DNA of 64,000 nucleotides from Alisma plantago-aquatica (GCA_963693085.1 OY856410.1:887791835-887855834), one strand, 5' to 3'. Counted from the first letter of the stretch, positions 23,599 through 37,162 are shown. Numbers and translations: made by a program. Notes: generated by a model not told the origin, from the letters alone.

Positions 23599-25439
23599 TG
23601 TGACACCCATTTCCAAACAAAGAGAGATTACTCAAAACAAAGCATGAAATTATCACTAATAACCACATTACCACAAAACAAGGTAAATTACAACTAATCA
23701 CATAAAGGAACCTCAATCTGAATGCATCATATCTAAAGCCATAGGACGTGTACCACTTATTTTTCATTCATGCTAAAAGGTGTTACATATCATTGTTTAC
23801 TGGCTAACTAGCCACAACTTGTTAGATATATAATTTATTCACATATACAAATCATGTATGTACCACCATGGTATAGTGCCAAAAACTCAAATCGATGTAC
23901 AATGTCTATAAAACACTCCCAAGGACTTGTGAGTACAGGGACGACACATAGGACTCTATTACTAGACACTAGATGCATACCCATAATCCAACAGCTACAG
24001 CTTCCCTTAATGTCAGCTTCAACAGCACGATCTCTACCTCGGCATGCACGTCCACCTAAAAGATGTGAAAACCCATGGGGTGAGACCAAACATCCCAGTG
24101 AGAGATATAACCCTATGCCAACGTCTATTAAAGCACAACTAGATTAAAGCATATGTATAACATACTTATCAAGTTGAGTAGATTTAGGTAAATGACATGT
24201 ATTAAACAAATAACACAAATTAAGAAAACTAGGTAGTTACCACTTAGCAGTAGAACAATTAACACTATAAGAAGGAATATGAAGAACATGTATAATAGTT
24301 GACTTCTCGTACCGCATATATTTCAAGAAATCAGTACAAAGATAAGGCAAAGGGGGTCAACCAATGTGAAGCGTATTTTGACCCTAAGAAAAATGTACAT
24401 GGCTATATTACATCTTTTATAATGCCCTGAGTATTTGAGTCATACCACTCAAATCCAATAGATCATTGCTAAGTCAGAATCGGTGTCATACAGGATCTAT
24501 GGAAGAGCCAGAATCCACAACCTCCCGAACACCTCTTGGTCAGTTCAAGAGAAGCATTGTAGAGACATATCATGCAACTATAAACAGTGACATATAGTCA
24601 AGCTGAAGGATAGGCTCACGCATGGACATCCCTATAAAAAACCTAGCCCACCTTGGTACAGGTCACAACGCTAGAAGAACATGCTCACGTATGGCCCTTC
24701 CTAAAAAGAGGCATCACATGTAGTTAAATTATTACCTATCACAAATCACAAGGAGAACAACTCATGCATGATTGTCTCGCACAACCTATAATTGTGGATG
24801 CAAGAAGATACTTGACTTGCACCCCCACATATTCAAAAATATGTGATATGAGTTTCTCGTACAAGTTACTCGTTTCAACATCCAGCAATAAAATGGACAC
24901 TGGAATGGATATATGGCATAGGGCAAGTACATGATTAGGGTTTCACTTGATTAGTTAGGACATTGTGTCTTTTAGCATCAATAAAGTCACAATGTATAAA
25001 TTCAAAACAAACTCTACAAAGACAAGGGGGTAGTACAACTCCAGAAGATATAAAATGTATAAGGTGTGAACTTTTCACATCATCGCATAATAATTGTAGC
25101 ACTCCCATTCATAAGGTCATCAACGTTAACATACTACCATGCAAGGCCATCACCACAATTGCATTGTTATGGGATATAAATCCCTCATCACATCTATGGA
25201 GGATTACAACTCTCACAAGGATTTAAGCCTTTTACAGGTCATAAGACACATCGTATCATTATGATCTCAACACACCTCATCAAGGCTCATAGGCATCACC
25301 ATGTACCACAAAATGATCACCATAGAATTCACATAGATATGACATACTTTTCACCTACATGGTTAGAATCACACAAGTATGATAGAGAAAAAGTAATCAC
25401 ATGTCATCAATCCAACAAACTCAACAAGCATTGTATACT

Positions 25440-25540
25440 CTAGGATTAGGGTTAGGGTTTCAAACACATAGTTGATTAGGGTTTCAAACACATAGTCGAT
25501 TAGGGTTCATAGCATTATTCAATCACCAAACCCTAGTCTC
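25440..25540. repeat. Telo-box cluster in element B LTR
   Basis: Repeated TTAGGGTTTCAAACACATAG units with several TAGGGTT and one AAACCCTAG. The same cluster is in the 5' LTR at about 42420-42515. Confidence 0.8.
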
Positions 25541-25699
25541 ATCACCTCCAACTTTCTTGAAGCATACTTGGATTAGAACATCATCATTAACTTGGTTAAT
25601 CAACTATCTAAACATCATTAAGTATCAACCAACATTTACAAGTAAATATGTAACAACCTTACAATGTCCCACATATGTAGCGACCATGTACCCTTATAT

Positions 25700-25930
25700 G
25701 TGTGTTGACCAACATTCAAACATGTCTCTCGACCACCACAAAAACATATGTCTCAACCAAAACCAAATCATATGTCTCGACCGTGAAAAAAGAATATGTC
25801 TCGACTAAAACCAAAGCATATGTCTCAACCAAAACTAGAGCATGTGTCTCGACCATGAAAAAAGCATATGTCTCGACCAAAACCAAAGCATATGTTACAA
25901 CCATGAGCAAGCATGTATCTCGACCATTAA
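25700..25930. repeat. 24-bp minisatellite in element B 3' LTR
   Basis: About nine units of CATATGTCTCGACCAAAACC plus AAAG with substitutions. The repeat opens all frames, giving spurious proteins of VSTKTKAY type on both strands. Confidence 0.9.
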
Positions 25931-28103
25931 GTCAAGCCATCTCAACAACACATGTCGATCTTTGAAATAGAGATAAACCACGTCTAGAATAGATGATGGG
26001 CATCAAGAAAACCAAGTGTTATCAAGAAGTAAAGCTCTATATAAAATGAAATTTAAAACCCTCTAACCAATATAAATGAGCAACCAAGAAACTAAGCTAG
26101 GAGAGAGGATAGACCAAGCTTCAATCTCAAGAAAATTGATTCAAAATATCAAGAAAAACATAAGAACCAAACCATATCATGATGATAAAACCAAGGATTG
26201 TAATACATGTCTCATCATCACCTCAACCATCACTTAACAAAACATGTATGTCAACCAAGACTAAAACAAAGGTGTAGTGACCACAAAGGTCAAGCTACCA
26301 CAAGGGAAAATAACCATCCTCGAAACGAAGAGGAACCATGATCAAAATAGAAGGTTATCACCAAGGGAAACTCATCAAAATTAAAGGAAACTACACCACC
26401 ATGCAAAGATGATCACCAAAACCTTAAAACATGTATCACAGAAGTTTTCAATGAAAGAACCCTGTTAAGAGAGGTGAAACTCACGTTCAACACATGCAAA
26501 ACAGCACTAAAACCCCATGCTACACTAAGGTACTTAGACCTCATGTATGTAATGGAAATCATACATCAAGGGAAAGAGAAAACCATTTATCTCACATTCA
26601 TCTCAAACTCGGGTACAAGGAAATTAGGGTTTAGGATTAGAAGTAAATCTCATAGGATTATCATCACGGTTTCTCAAACCCTAAATCATAATAATATATT
26701 TTAGCTTGTTAAGATCACATTTTTGAAATAGAAATAGCAACATGCAAACAATATTATGGTGCTAAAATAGAAGAGGGGAAAGTTATATAACCCGCCTTAT
26801 GTAGAGATTCGAGCTCCAAGATCAAAGACTCCAAGAGAGAAGAAGATACCCCAAATTTGATTAGCACATTGGCCACAAGATAACCTCCAAATAGAAGTAC
26901 ACCATGGTCAAAGAAAAACTCAAGAGAAGAGGGTAACAAACCCTAGGCCGAACCAAAAGAAGAAAGGAGAAAGAGAAGAAATCTTCCTCTCACTTGGGTA
27001 CCACCATGTCAAGACATAGTCTTCGACCTTTGTGATGAGGAGTTTCTCTCAAGGTGACCACCATGGATGATCCATAGTCTATGGACAAGAAAGAAGAAGA
27101 AGAAGGGAGGTAGGGTTCCAAAGTAAAAATGTGACCATGGGGGTAGAACCACTTACCAAGAAGAGAAACTGCCAAGAGTCGCCACAAGGAAGGTGATTAA
27201 GTTCCAAGGAACCACATGCAAGATTGATCTACCTCCAAAGCACCTAGATCAGCCCTTCTTTGTTCCTCAAAGCTCCAAGGTTGAAAACAAGAGAGGGGAG
27301 AAGAAGGAGGGCCGAAAAGGATACTTGCATGAAGAATAAAGGGGTTATATACCCAAAGGAGGAGGGAAGTAAGGTAGATGTGAGGTGTCAACACAAGACG
27401 GCACCAAAGGGACACTTCTCCACTAAGAAAACAGCCATGCAACCACTAAACATATGCATGCAACCTATGGTGATAAAAATTAGGTGGGGTTTCAACCACA
27501 TGGGTCATCGCCACCCGAAGGGTCGAAACAAACATCAAGGTACCTTGTTTCAACCACTACAAAAGAGCACAACACAAAACATGGTCAAAACACATCACTA
27601 GGATACAATCATCTCAAACAAACCACATCTATGGTACCAAGGTCAAAGCAACATCACCCAAAGAAGGTGTCCTAGTCAAAAAACACTCAAGACACATCAA
27701 CATGGTCGAGATATCGGTCGCAACACTCAACTGAGCTCAACATGGTCAACACCATGCTCCACCAAATAAAACCCTAGAAAATCCTATCATCACCACATGA
27801 TGCTACCTCATCAATCGGGGTCCAACAAGGCACCCATAGAATCATTCTCTCTGCCATGATACTAAGACATATAGGCACACTCTACATGTGAAAATTTGCA
27901 TTCTAACCCCTCAACTTGGGTAAATTGCAACTTGGTCCAAAACAAGCATATAAAGCTCAAACATCATCCAAATAGGACCAAACTGAAAATGTAAACTTGT
28001 CACATGTTCCAAAATCATATCAAAGGATTAGATTAAGTTTTTAAGCATCTAATCAAGTAAATAAAACAAGGTTAGCCCAAAAAGCTAGGTCAGGGGTCTT
28101 ACA

Positions 28104-28211
28104 ACCATAAACTCCTGACAAGGATTTTGCCCCCAAAATCCTATGTCAAAAGAGATGGGTATTTGCTACGCATCTCTTCCTCAAGAACCCACGTGGCTTC
28201 CCCAACACCAC
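28104..28211 (-). pseudogene. Element B pol 3' end: chromodomain tail
   Basis: The minus strand reads GVGEATWVLEEEMRSKYPSL and ends at a stop, which matches the C-terminal integrase/chromodomain end of Tekay chromoviruses. It continues directly from the codons at 37163 once element A (28212-37162) and one copy of ACCAC are removed. A polypurine-like stretch lies between the stop and the LTR edge at 28103. Confidence 0.85.
28207..28211. repeat. Element A target-site duplication (left)
   Basis: ACCAC, repeated exactly at 37163-37167. Confidence 0.95.
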
Positions 28212-28777
28212 TGTAAAGACCAAGTCTCTACTATAAACCATGGCAACCAAAATCATCAATTGTGTAGCAGCGGAAATTTAAATCTTGATTATATTTAAAA
28301 TGTATAAAGAGTACATTATAAAAATTTCCCAAATGGGAGTACAACTTTATACAAGCATAGGATCTAGGTAGAGGAAGACTTAGACTAATACAACATTGTC
28401 TCCAGACAAAACAACTTATAACATAGAAGCAATTATGATCATGCAAGCTATATATTCCTTTTCTTCTCGTCCTATCCTTAGCCTTAGGTTCACCAAGCTT
28501 CCATGCGCACTCTGATCCTAGCCTGGATGGTTGGGGTCATCCAGCAAGAGAAAGATAAAAGGTATGTGTTAATAATAGGATAAAGGCAACTATAAAGTTA
28601 AGCATTTCATAACAAAAGATTCCACTAAGGAATTTCAAGGAGAGAGAGGCAATTGAGTAAATAAGATTTTAGAAAACTGCCACATTTCAATATCAACAAT
28701 TATCACATTTGCATGAATATAAATTATGACTCAAAATCATCTCAATGTAGGGTGAGGCACCTAACGGACCTCACCAA

Positions 28778-28910
28778 TGGTAGGGGGACTAAAACCCCAG
28801 TGCCTAAAAAGTGGCATGGGGACTAAAACCCCAGTGCCTAATATATAAAATGGTAGGGGGGCTAAAACCCCAGTGCCTACGGCAGGGGGACTAAAACCCC
28901 AGTGCCCTAT
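28778..28910. repeat. Four-copy hairpin array in element A 3' LTR
   Basis: Four units of GGGGGACTAAAACCCCAGTGCC with spacers AAAAAGTGGCAT, AATATATAAAATGGTA and TACGGCA. GGGG and CCCC in each unit can pair around ACTAAAA. The third unit reads GGGGGGCTAAAACCCC. Confidence 0.9.
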
Positions 28911-30039
28911 GGGTGGTTTGTACTCATGCACCCTGCATTGTCAATTGGCCCATAACTATATCATACATAAACATTCAATTGGCAGTAGAGTGAAAAGTAT
29001 ATCAAGATAACAACAAAGCATTGGGAATAAAACCCAAGAAATAAATAAATAGGCCATCATAGGCAACAACAATATCCAAGAACTCCAAGAAATAAAGGAG
29101 CCAACAAAGCAACAACATTTTACAATGTTTCCAAGTATATCAAAAGGATGAGCCAACATTGGCTATGACAAGAGTAAATATTTCACATAAGTGAGCCACA
29201 AATGCAATTGATCCATCAAAGAAGTAAAAGAGCCAAAAATGCATTTAGGAGAATAATAAGGCTAGCACAATAATGATTGTGGGGTTGGAAAAGACCCAAC
29301 TGAGAGATTAGGATTGTTTGCACAATAATCATTCACATTCATCCATAGAGATCACATATATGAATAGGGTCCACATACTAAAATAGGCTTCACATACCTG
29401 TTTTAATTATTTACGGTCACATTCACCAAACTGATTGTATCACCATTCCATTTTCCCTAGTTACGTCATTACACATGTATTAATATATATAAAGACATAA
29501 AGTATAGGGAAAACCCTAATTTTCTACCTTCAAAACCAAAACTCGATTTGTGACTCAAAACCTAGTCCAACAGATTGGTCATATTCTCCTGAATAAGAAA
29601 ACATATTTTATTTTACAATTTGGAGTTAAAATGAATTAATTAGGTATTTTAGAATATTTTATATACTTAAAAAGGATTTCAAAGCAAACTTCGAAAAAGG
29701 AATCCAAATCAAGACTCAAAAACCATAAAACCGAGTTCTACGTTAAAAATCCTTTCCATTGACTATTTATTTGCATTTTTCTGACAATGGATCGATTTAC
29801 TATGAATTAAGTAAAATTGACCAATCAGAGTGTAAGAAAACTATAGAGTGACAGTAATATAAACGAAAATGCAATTAGATGTAAATAACAGGTAAAATGA
29901 CCAAAATGCCCTTGCTTGCAAAATAAATTTGATTAAAAGGGAAAGGGTACAAGAGACATTAGAACATTGCGATTGATCGTTGCGTGAACACAAAACAGAG
30001 AGGCGAAATATCAAAAATACCCCTGGTTAGCTAATAGAC

Positions 30040-30990
30040 GCATCAGAGGGGCTTGGATATCTTGGTCTTTGTCTGACCATGATTGCTCCTTCCTCGGCCA
30101 TGGCGTGGGAGCAACCTGGAGCTCGGGCTCCATAGCTCCAGTTCGCGTCTGGGCACATGACCTTCGACCGAGGCTGGGAGTAGACTCCCTACAATCTCGC
30201 GAACACAAAGAGTTGTTGTGCTCGATCTTGTGTGCCCATGACCACCGGAAATAGGCTGCGGAATGGCATGGACAGAGGAGTAGGTCAGAGTTCAAAAGCC
30301 AAAGGAAAGTGCGATAACTCGGAAAAACGAGGTCGGGAAAATCTTCGTAGATGGGTTGCGAGTCAAACCCAAGCTTCGACGAGTGCGGAGATGCACTGAA
30401 GCTCAGAAACCACCAAGCACCAGTGAGGTTGACGGCGGCTCTACAGGCTACGACATCCGGGGGCGTCGCGAGGCAAAACTAAGAAGCGAAAAGGAAAAGG
30501 GGAGGTCGAGGATGCTCACCCAAGATGCAATTTCAACGAAGGTGGTCGGAGCAGTCGGGGTGAGCCTCGGGTCACCAGAGAAGAAGACTGAGTAGGTTGG
30601 GGTGACAGAGGGCAGCCTAGGGTTAATTGAGCATGGAGGAGATTTTCTCGGGGGCTGAGGGTACTTGACTCGGCCTTAAATAGGCGCGAGAGTGGGTGAA
30701 GGTCCCTTTGTGTGGTCATGGTGGAGACGAATCGAGGAGGCATGTTGGGCATTTTGCAACCAGAACAAAGAAGACAATGAGCTAGGGCTCATTCGAACCG
30801 GCGGCGGGAGACAGAGCCAAAGGGCTTGGAATCACGCACAAAGGTGGAGAGGAGAGGGAGAACGGCCCCGAGGAGCTGGGGCGTCGCACCTTCTCAGCTG
30901 GTCGGAGGTAGGGGACGAAGTCCCGAACGTTGGATCAGATCTAGGCTGATTAGGAGTCGTTGGATGTGAGTCCACTATGGACCCGGGGAG
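30040..30990 (-). other. GC-rich island within element A 3' LTR
   Basis: Markedly more G+C-rich than the surrounding AT-rich LTR and present in both LTRs (also about 35470-36425). It carries open stretches on both strands, but these differ in length between the two copies, so coding is not supported. It may be the promoter/leader part of the LTR. Confidence 0.55.
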
Positions 30991-31740
30991 CGTGACAGAT
31001 GAATATAACCTGACTTCAGCGTTACCAAAGATTTAAACAAAATCGATTAATGCACTATAGTCATACTATAATAAAAGCTTATAAAATCAATTTGAGGGCT
31101 CAAATGAACTCCAAAAGCCACCAAATTTGGACCATAGGTTCATGTTAGCATTTAGAACGATGCTATATAATTAGATTTCGTATTTAAGCTCACTAAGGCT
31201 CATAACTCATATGTTGTCCATTATTACATGTATTAATATATTAAAAGAGGTGAAATAATATGGAAAACTAATTAATTGAAATATGGGAGTAATATTTCGA
31301 GGCAATCATCTCCTAATTATTTCAAGAGAAATAACTCACCATATTATCCCATTTTCACATATTTTATCCACTTAAGAGGAGAGAGAAAATAAAGAGGTTA
31401 ATATACTCATAATTAATTCAAATACACTTTATTACTAATATATTTATCCAAAAAACTCCACATTAACATTTTCCACTTATTATCTCTCATAAGTGTACAT
31501 TTTGCATATTAAGACCCCAATTATTACATTATGTGGGTTATTTGTGCAAACACCCCTCCATTATCATAAATGAGGAAAAAGGTGATTTTAAACATTGAAT
31601 TGTGCTCAAATTGCACAAGGGGTACAAAAAGAATATAAAACAAGGGAAATTTATGAAAAAGGTCCAAATGGACTAGAAGGCCAAGAAAAGTTCAAAAGTG
31701 GGTAAATTGCAGGGAAGACCCTGAATTATAGTATGTTACA

Positions 31741-33639
31741 GCACACCACCCCTTAAAGAGGATTTCGTCCCCGAAATCACAACAAGAGGAAAGAGAGGGT
31801 GAGTGTGCAACTTCCCAACCTTAAACACTAGGTCATAACCCTTAATCTAGGGTACAAAAAAAAATCTACATAAGTCATGTGTTACTAAGGTTTCCACAAA
31901 ACCTATAACCCTTTATCAAACTCAAATTAACATTTTTGACTTATAGCATAATCTCCATCATGAAGAGGTATCATATTTATTATACTATCACTTGTTCCAC
32001 ATTTTATTCCCAATCAATTACATCTCAATATTATATCATGTGTATTTCCCTCATCAAGGGTTTTAAGCACAAATTAGGGTTTACTAAACCATTTCAACAT
32101 TAATTAATGTATTAGGTCAGAAACCTTAATAACATGAATTCATTTTCCATTGTCCTTTTAAAACTATCATGTAGAGTTATCACAAATTATTTTGTAGAAA
32201 AAGTTAATATTATCCCACAAGTTATTAAGCCTATACTAATTCCAAATAATGTTCATATTGCACATTTTCATATCATCTTTCATACTCATATTAATGACAT
32301 CATTAATCATTTTCGTCCATTATATTTCATATTATAAATTATACATATTTTAATTCATACTAGGCATTTTATGAATATTTATGTGAATCCAATTATTCAT
32401 TATCATGTTTGAGTCATTATATGCATTTTAGTGAATATGATGTAACACATTCAATATTAATGAATTAATTAATATATCAAGTTATGATGAGGTGTTCATT
32501 AGAGAACAAGGTGATATGCCTTATATATATATATATATTGATAACTTTGTGACTCTAATCCATTTACATGCATTAAGGTATATTATGTGAGGATGACACC
32601 TAATGTCACTAATGTATCATGAAAGGCATTAAGGATATATATATGTATATGTTGTCAAGGCTAGATTATTACATATTAGGGTTTAGGTCAACATGATCTT
32701 TACATTTTAAAGCATCCTTAGGGTGCATTATCCATACACATTTTACCATTAGGGTGGCATAGTCAATGTTATGTGTATTCACAATTAGTAATGAGTAACT
32801 CATATATGTGAAGGTTCAAGCACATGAACTATTTCTATATGACTTACTACATATTCACGTGTGTATAAACAAACAAGTTGAATTACAAATATAATGTGTT
32901 TGGTAAATTATTGTTCACATAAGTTATTATGTACATATGTCCACATAGATAGCGTTTCTAATTCTAAAGGTATTTTGATTTTGCTTTTAATTGGGATTCC
33001 ATCCCCTTAAAAAGGGATTTCGTCCTCGAAATCAGATTTGCAAAACCAAATAGGGTACTAACACCATTACCCTCACGCCATCCCTTAAAAGGGTCAACTA
33101 AGTCAAACTAAGCTAAGGGTAAACTCAACACTAAAAGGATTTACTAACCAAGCTTCAGGGTGTAACATAGGGTACACTAAACCCTAAACATAGGAGTATA
33201 AGGTATTTAAGGATGATTTTTGTGTAAGAGATCAAATCATCACTTATGGTTTTCCTAAGGTATTCAACAATTAGGCAACATGCCCAAAGATAGACTATTT
33301 CGAGCTGTCTGTATCAGATCAGGCCAGGCCAGGTCATATGAGCTCAGGAGTCCTCGTTACCAAGCTAGTGGGGTGGAGGAAAATATTTCCAGCCCCCAAG
33401 CTCTGACCCTTTCTAGACACCATCACTTTCAACTTCTTGCTCTAGTAGTTTCTCAATAGACAATTCACCAAAAAGTTGACAAATTTTATTTTTAATATGA
33501 AATTATTATGATCCTAAACTAAACTTTCATGCTAGGTCAACTCTAAGGTGAAAAATTAACTAAAGGGAAACTATATACTCTAGGGAGACAATTTTGAATT
33601 AGTCAAGAATCTGACTACCTTGATGCTTTGATACCATGC
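31741..33639 (-). other. Element A internal region (1899 bp, non-coding)
   Basis: AT-rich, with no open frame resembling retrotransposon proteins. It holds a polypurine tract next to 31740 (minus strand TTTAAGGGGTGGTGTGC), a second copy of the same kind of motif near 33001-33035, and the primer site. It also contains a short (TA)n run at 32521-32540. Confidence 0.85.
33625..33636 (-). promoter_or_regulatory. Element A primer-binding site (initiator tRNA-Met)
   Basis: GCTTTGATACCA, TGGTATCAAAGC on the element strand, three bases from the LTR edge at 33640. Confidence 0.92.
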
Positions 33640-36600
33640 TGTAAAGACCAAGTCTCTAATATAAACCATGGTAACCAAAATCATCAATTGTGTAGCAGCG
33701 GAAATTTAAATCTTGACTTTATTCAAAATGTATAAAGAGTACATGATAAAAATTTCCCAAATGGGAGTAAAACTTTATACAAGCATAGGATCTAGGTAGA
33801 GGAAGACTTAGACTAATACAACATTGTCTCCAGACAAAACAACTTATAACATAGAAGAAATTATGATCATGCAAGCTATATATTCCTTTTCTTCTCGTCC
33901 TATCCTTAGCCTTAGGTTCACCAAGCTTCCATGCGCACTCTGATCCTAGCCTGGATGGTTGGGGTCATCCAACAAGAGAAAGATAAAAGGTATGTGTTAA
34001 TAATAGGATAAAGGCAACTATAAAGTTAAGCATTTCATAACAAAAGATTCCACTAAGGAATTTCAAGGAGAGAGAGGCAATTGAGTAAATAAGATTTTAG
34101 AAAACTGCCACATTTCAATATCAACAATTATCACATTTGCATGAATATAAATTATGACTCAAAATCATCTCAATGTAGGGTGAGGCACCTACCGGACCTC
34201 ATCAATGGCAGGGGGACTAAAACCCCAGTGCCTAAAAAGTGGCAGGGGGACTAAAACCCCAGTTCCTAATATATAAAATGGCAGGGGGACTAAAACCCCA
34301 GTGCCTACGGCAGGGGGACTAAAACCCCAGTGCCCTATAGGTGGTTTGTACTCATGTACACTACATTGTCAATTGGCCAATAACTATATCATGCATAAAC
34401 ATTCACTTGGAAGTAGAGTGAAAAGTATATCAAGATAACAACATAGCATTGGGAATAAAACCCAAGAAATAAATAAATAGGCCATCATAGGCAACAACAA
34501 TATCCAAGAACTCTAAGAAATAAAGGAGCTAACAAAGCAACAACATTTTACAATGTTTCCAGGTATTTCAAAAGGATGAGCCAACATTGGTCATGACAAT
34601 ATTAAATATTTCACATAAGTGAGCCACAAATGCAATTGATCCATCAAAGAAGTAAAAGAGCCAAAAATGCATTTAGGAGAATAATAAGGCTAGCACAATA
34701 ATGATTGTGGGGTTGGAAAAGACGCAACTGAGAGATTAGGATTGTTTGCACAATAATCATTCACATTCATCCATAGAGATCACATATATGAATAGGGTCC
34801 ACATACTAAAATAGGCTTCACATACCTATTTTAATTATTTACCATCACATTCAACAAACTGATTGTATCACCATTCCATTTTCCCTAGTTACATCATTAC
34901 ACATGCATTAATATATATATAAAGACATAAAGTATAGGCAAAACCCTAATTTTCTACCTTCAAAACCAAAACTCGATTTGTGACTCAAAACCTAGTCCAA
35001 CAGATTGGTCATATTCTCCTGAATAAGAAAACATATTTTATTTTACAATTTGGAGTTAAAATGAATTAATTAGGTATTTTAGAATATTTTATACACTTAA
35101 AAAGGAATTCAAAGAAAACTTCAAAAAAGGAATCCAAATCAAGACTCAAAAACCATAAAATCGAGTTCTACGTTAAAAACCTTTTCCATCGACTATTTAT
35201 TTGTATTTTTTTGACAATGGATCGATTTACTATGAATTAAGTAAAATCGACCAATCAAAGTGTAAGAAAATTATAGAGTGACAGCAATATAAATGAAAAT
35301 GCAATTAGATGTAAATAACAGGTGAAATGACCAAAATGCCCTTACTTGCAAAATAAATTTGATTAAAAGGGAAAGAGCACAAGAGACATTAGAACATTGT
35401 GATTGATCGTTGCGTGAACACAACACAGAGAGGCAAAATACCAAAAATACCCCTGGTTAGCTAATAGACGCATCAGAGGGGCTGGATATCTTGGTCTTTC
35501 TCTGACCCTGATTGCTCCTTTCTAGCCATGGTGTGGGAGCAACCTGGAGCTCAGGCTCCATAGCTCCAGTTCGCGTCTGGGCACATGACCTTAGACCGAG
35601 GCTGGGAGTAGACTCCCTACAATCTCGCGAACACAAAGAGCTGTTGTGCTTGATCCTGTATGCCCAAGACCACTGGAAATAGGCTGCGGAATGGCCTAGA
35701 TAGAGGAGTAGGTCGGAGTTCAAAAGCCAAAGGAAAGCACGATAACTCGGGAAAACGAGGTCAGGAAAAGCTTTGTGGATGGGTTGCGAGTCGAACCCAA
35801 GCTTTGACGAGTGCAGAGATGCACTGAAGCTCAGAAACCACCAAGCACTAGTGAGGTTGACGGCGGCTCTACAAGCTACGACATCCGGGGGTGTCGCGAG
35901 GCAAAACAAAGAAGCGAAAAGGAAAAGGGGAGGTCCAGGATGCTCACCCAGGAGGCAATTTGAACAAAGGTGGTCGGAGCAGTCGGGGTGAACCTCAGGT
36001 CGCTGGAGAAGAAGACTGAGTAGGTCGTGGTGACAGAGGGCAGCCTAGGGTCAATTGAGCATGGAGGAGATTTTCTCGGGGGCTAAGGGTACTTGACTCG
36101 GCCTTAAATATGTGCGAGAGTGGGCGAAGGTCCCTCTGTGTGGTCATGGTGGAGATGAATCGAGGAGGCACGTTGGGCATTTTGCAACCAGACCAAAGAA
36201 GACAATAAGCTAGGGCTCATTCGAACCGGCGGCGGGAGACGGAGCCAAAGGGCTTGGAATCACGCACAAAGGTGGAGAGGAGAGGGGGAACAGCCCCGAG
36301 GAGCTAGGGCGCCGCACCTGTTCAGCTGGTCAGAGGTAGGGGACGAAGTCCCGAACGTTGGATCAGATCTAGGTTGATTAGGAGCCATTGGATGTGAGTC
36401 CACTATGGACCCGGGGCGCATGACAGATGAATATAACCTGACTTTAGCATTACCAAAGATTTAAACGAAATCGATTAATGCACTATAGTCATACTATAAT
36501 AAACGCTTATAAAATCAATTTGAGGGCTCAAATGAACTCCAAAAGCCACCAAATTTGTAGGTTCATGTTAGCATTTAGAATGATGTTATATAATTAGATT

Positions 36601-37162
36601 TTGTATTTAAGCTCACTAAGGCTCATAACTCATATGTTGTCCATTATTACATGTATTAATATATTAAAAAAGGTGAAATAATATGGAAACTAATTAATTG
36701 AAATATGGGAGTAATATTTCGAGGCAATCATCTCCTAATTATTTCAAGAGAAATAACTCACCATATTATCCCATTTTCACATATTTTATCCACTTAAGAG
36801 GAGAGAGAAAATAAAGAGGTTAATATACTCATAATTAATTCAAATACACTTTATTACTAATATATTTATCCAAAAAGCTCCAAATTAACATTTTCCACTT
36901 ATTATCTCTCATAAGTGTACATTTTGCATATTAAGACCCCAATTATTACATTGTGTGGGTTATTTGTGTAAACACCCCTCCATTATCATAAATGAGGAAA
37001 AAGGTGATTTTAAACATTGAATTGTGCTCAAATTGCACAAGGGGTCCAAAAAGAATATAAAACAAGGGAAATTTATGAAAAAGGTCCAAATGGACTAGAA
37101 GGCCAAGAAAATTTCAAAAGTGGGTAAATTGCAGGGAAGACCCTAAATTTCAGTATGTTACA
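33640..37162 (-). repeat. Element A 5' LTR
   Basis: 3523 bp, TGTAAAGACC to GTATGTTACA. Similar to the 3' LTR with scattered differences (a few percent by eye). Hairpin array at 34206-34334 and GC-rich island at about 35470-36425. Confidence 0.95.

Larger units (their letters stand above)
23599..28103 (-). repeat. Element B 3' LTR (4505 bp)
   Basis: Begins TGTGACACCCAT and ends GGGGTCTTACA. It matches 40951-43445 and 48239-48766 in order. It contains the gypsy LTR module with CACGTCCACCTAAAAG and GGGGTGAG (24040-24110), a telo-box cluster near 25440-25540, a 24-bp minisatellite and, near the end, purine-rich low-complexity sequence (26760-27300). Open stretches within it are repeat translations or chance and are not annotated as genes. 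Confidence 0.88.
28212..31740 (-). repeat. Element A 3' LTR
   Basis: TGTAAAGACC to GTATGTTACA. Contains a hairpin array (28778-28910) and a GC-rich island (about 30040-30990). Confidence 0.95.
28212..37162 (-). mobile_element. Element A: LARD-like non-autonomous LTR retrotransposon, structurally complete
   Basis: Two long LTRs (28212-31740, 3529 bp; 33640-37162, 3523 bp) flank a 1899-bp internal region. The primer site is at 33625-33636, the polypurine tract beside 31741, and a perfect ACCAC duplication surrounds the whole. No gag, protease, RT or integrase is present. The end-of-pol motif (ATTTCGGGGACGAAATCC on the element strand, near 31753-31775) ties it to Tekay-like chromoviruses, so it presumably borrowed enzymes from one of them. 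Confidence 0.93.

Noticed and set aside
25702..25965. Repetitive open frames (VSTKTKAY type) on both strands, also at 42586-43015
   Set aside because: They are translations of a 24-bp minisatellite in element B LTRs; all frames are open because the unit is a multiple of three and lacks stops.
28778..28910. CRISPR-like array of ~22-bp repeats
   Set aside because: Four units in an LTR, with short non-unique spacers; an LTR tandem repeat in a plant genome.
35457..35909. 150-residue minus-strand open frame in element A 5' LTR
   Set aside because: The matching region of the 3' LTR (30011-30295) is shorter and differently bounded, and no family is recognisable; more likely a chance frame in a GC-rich island.
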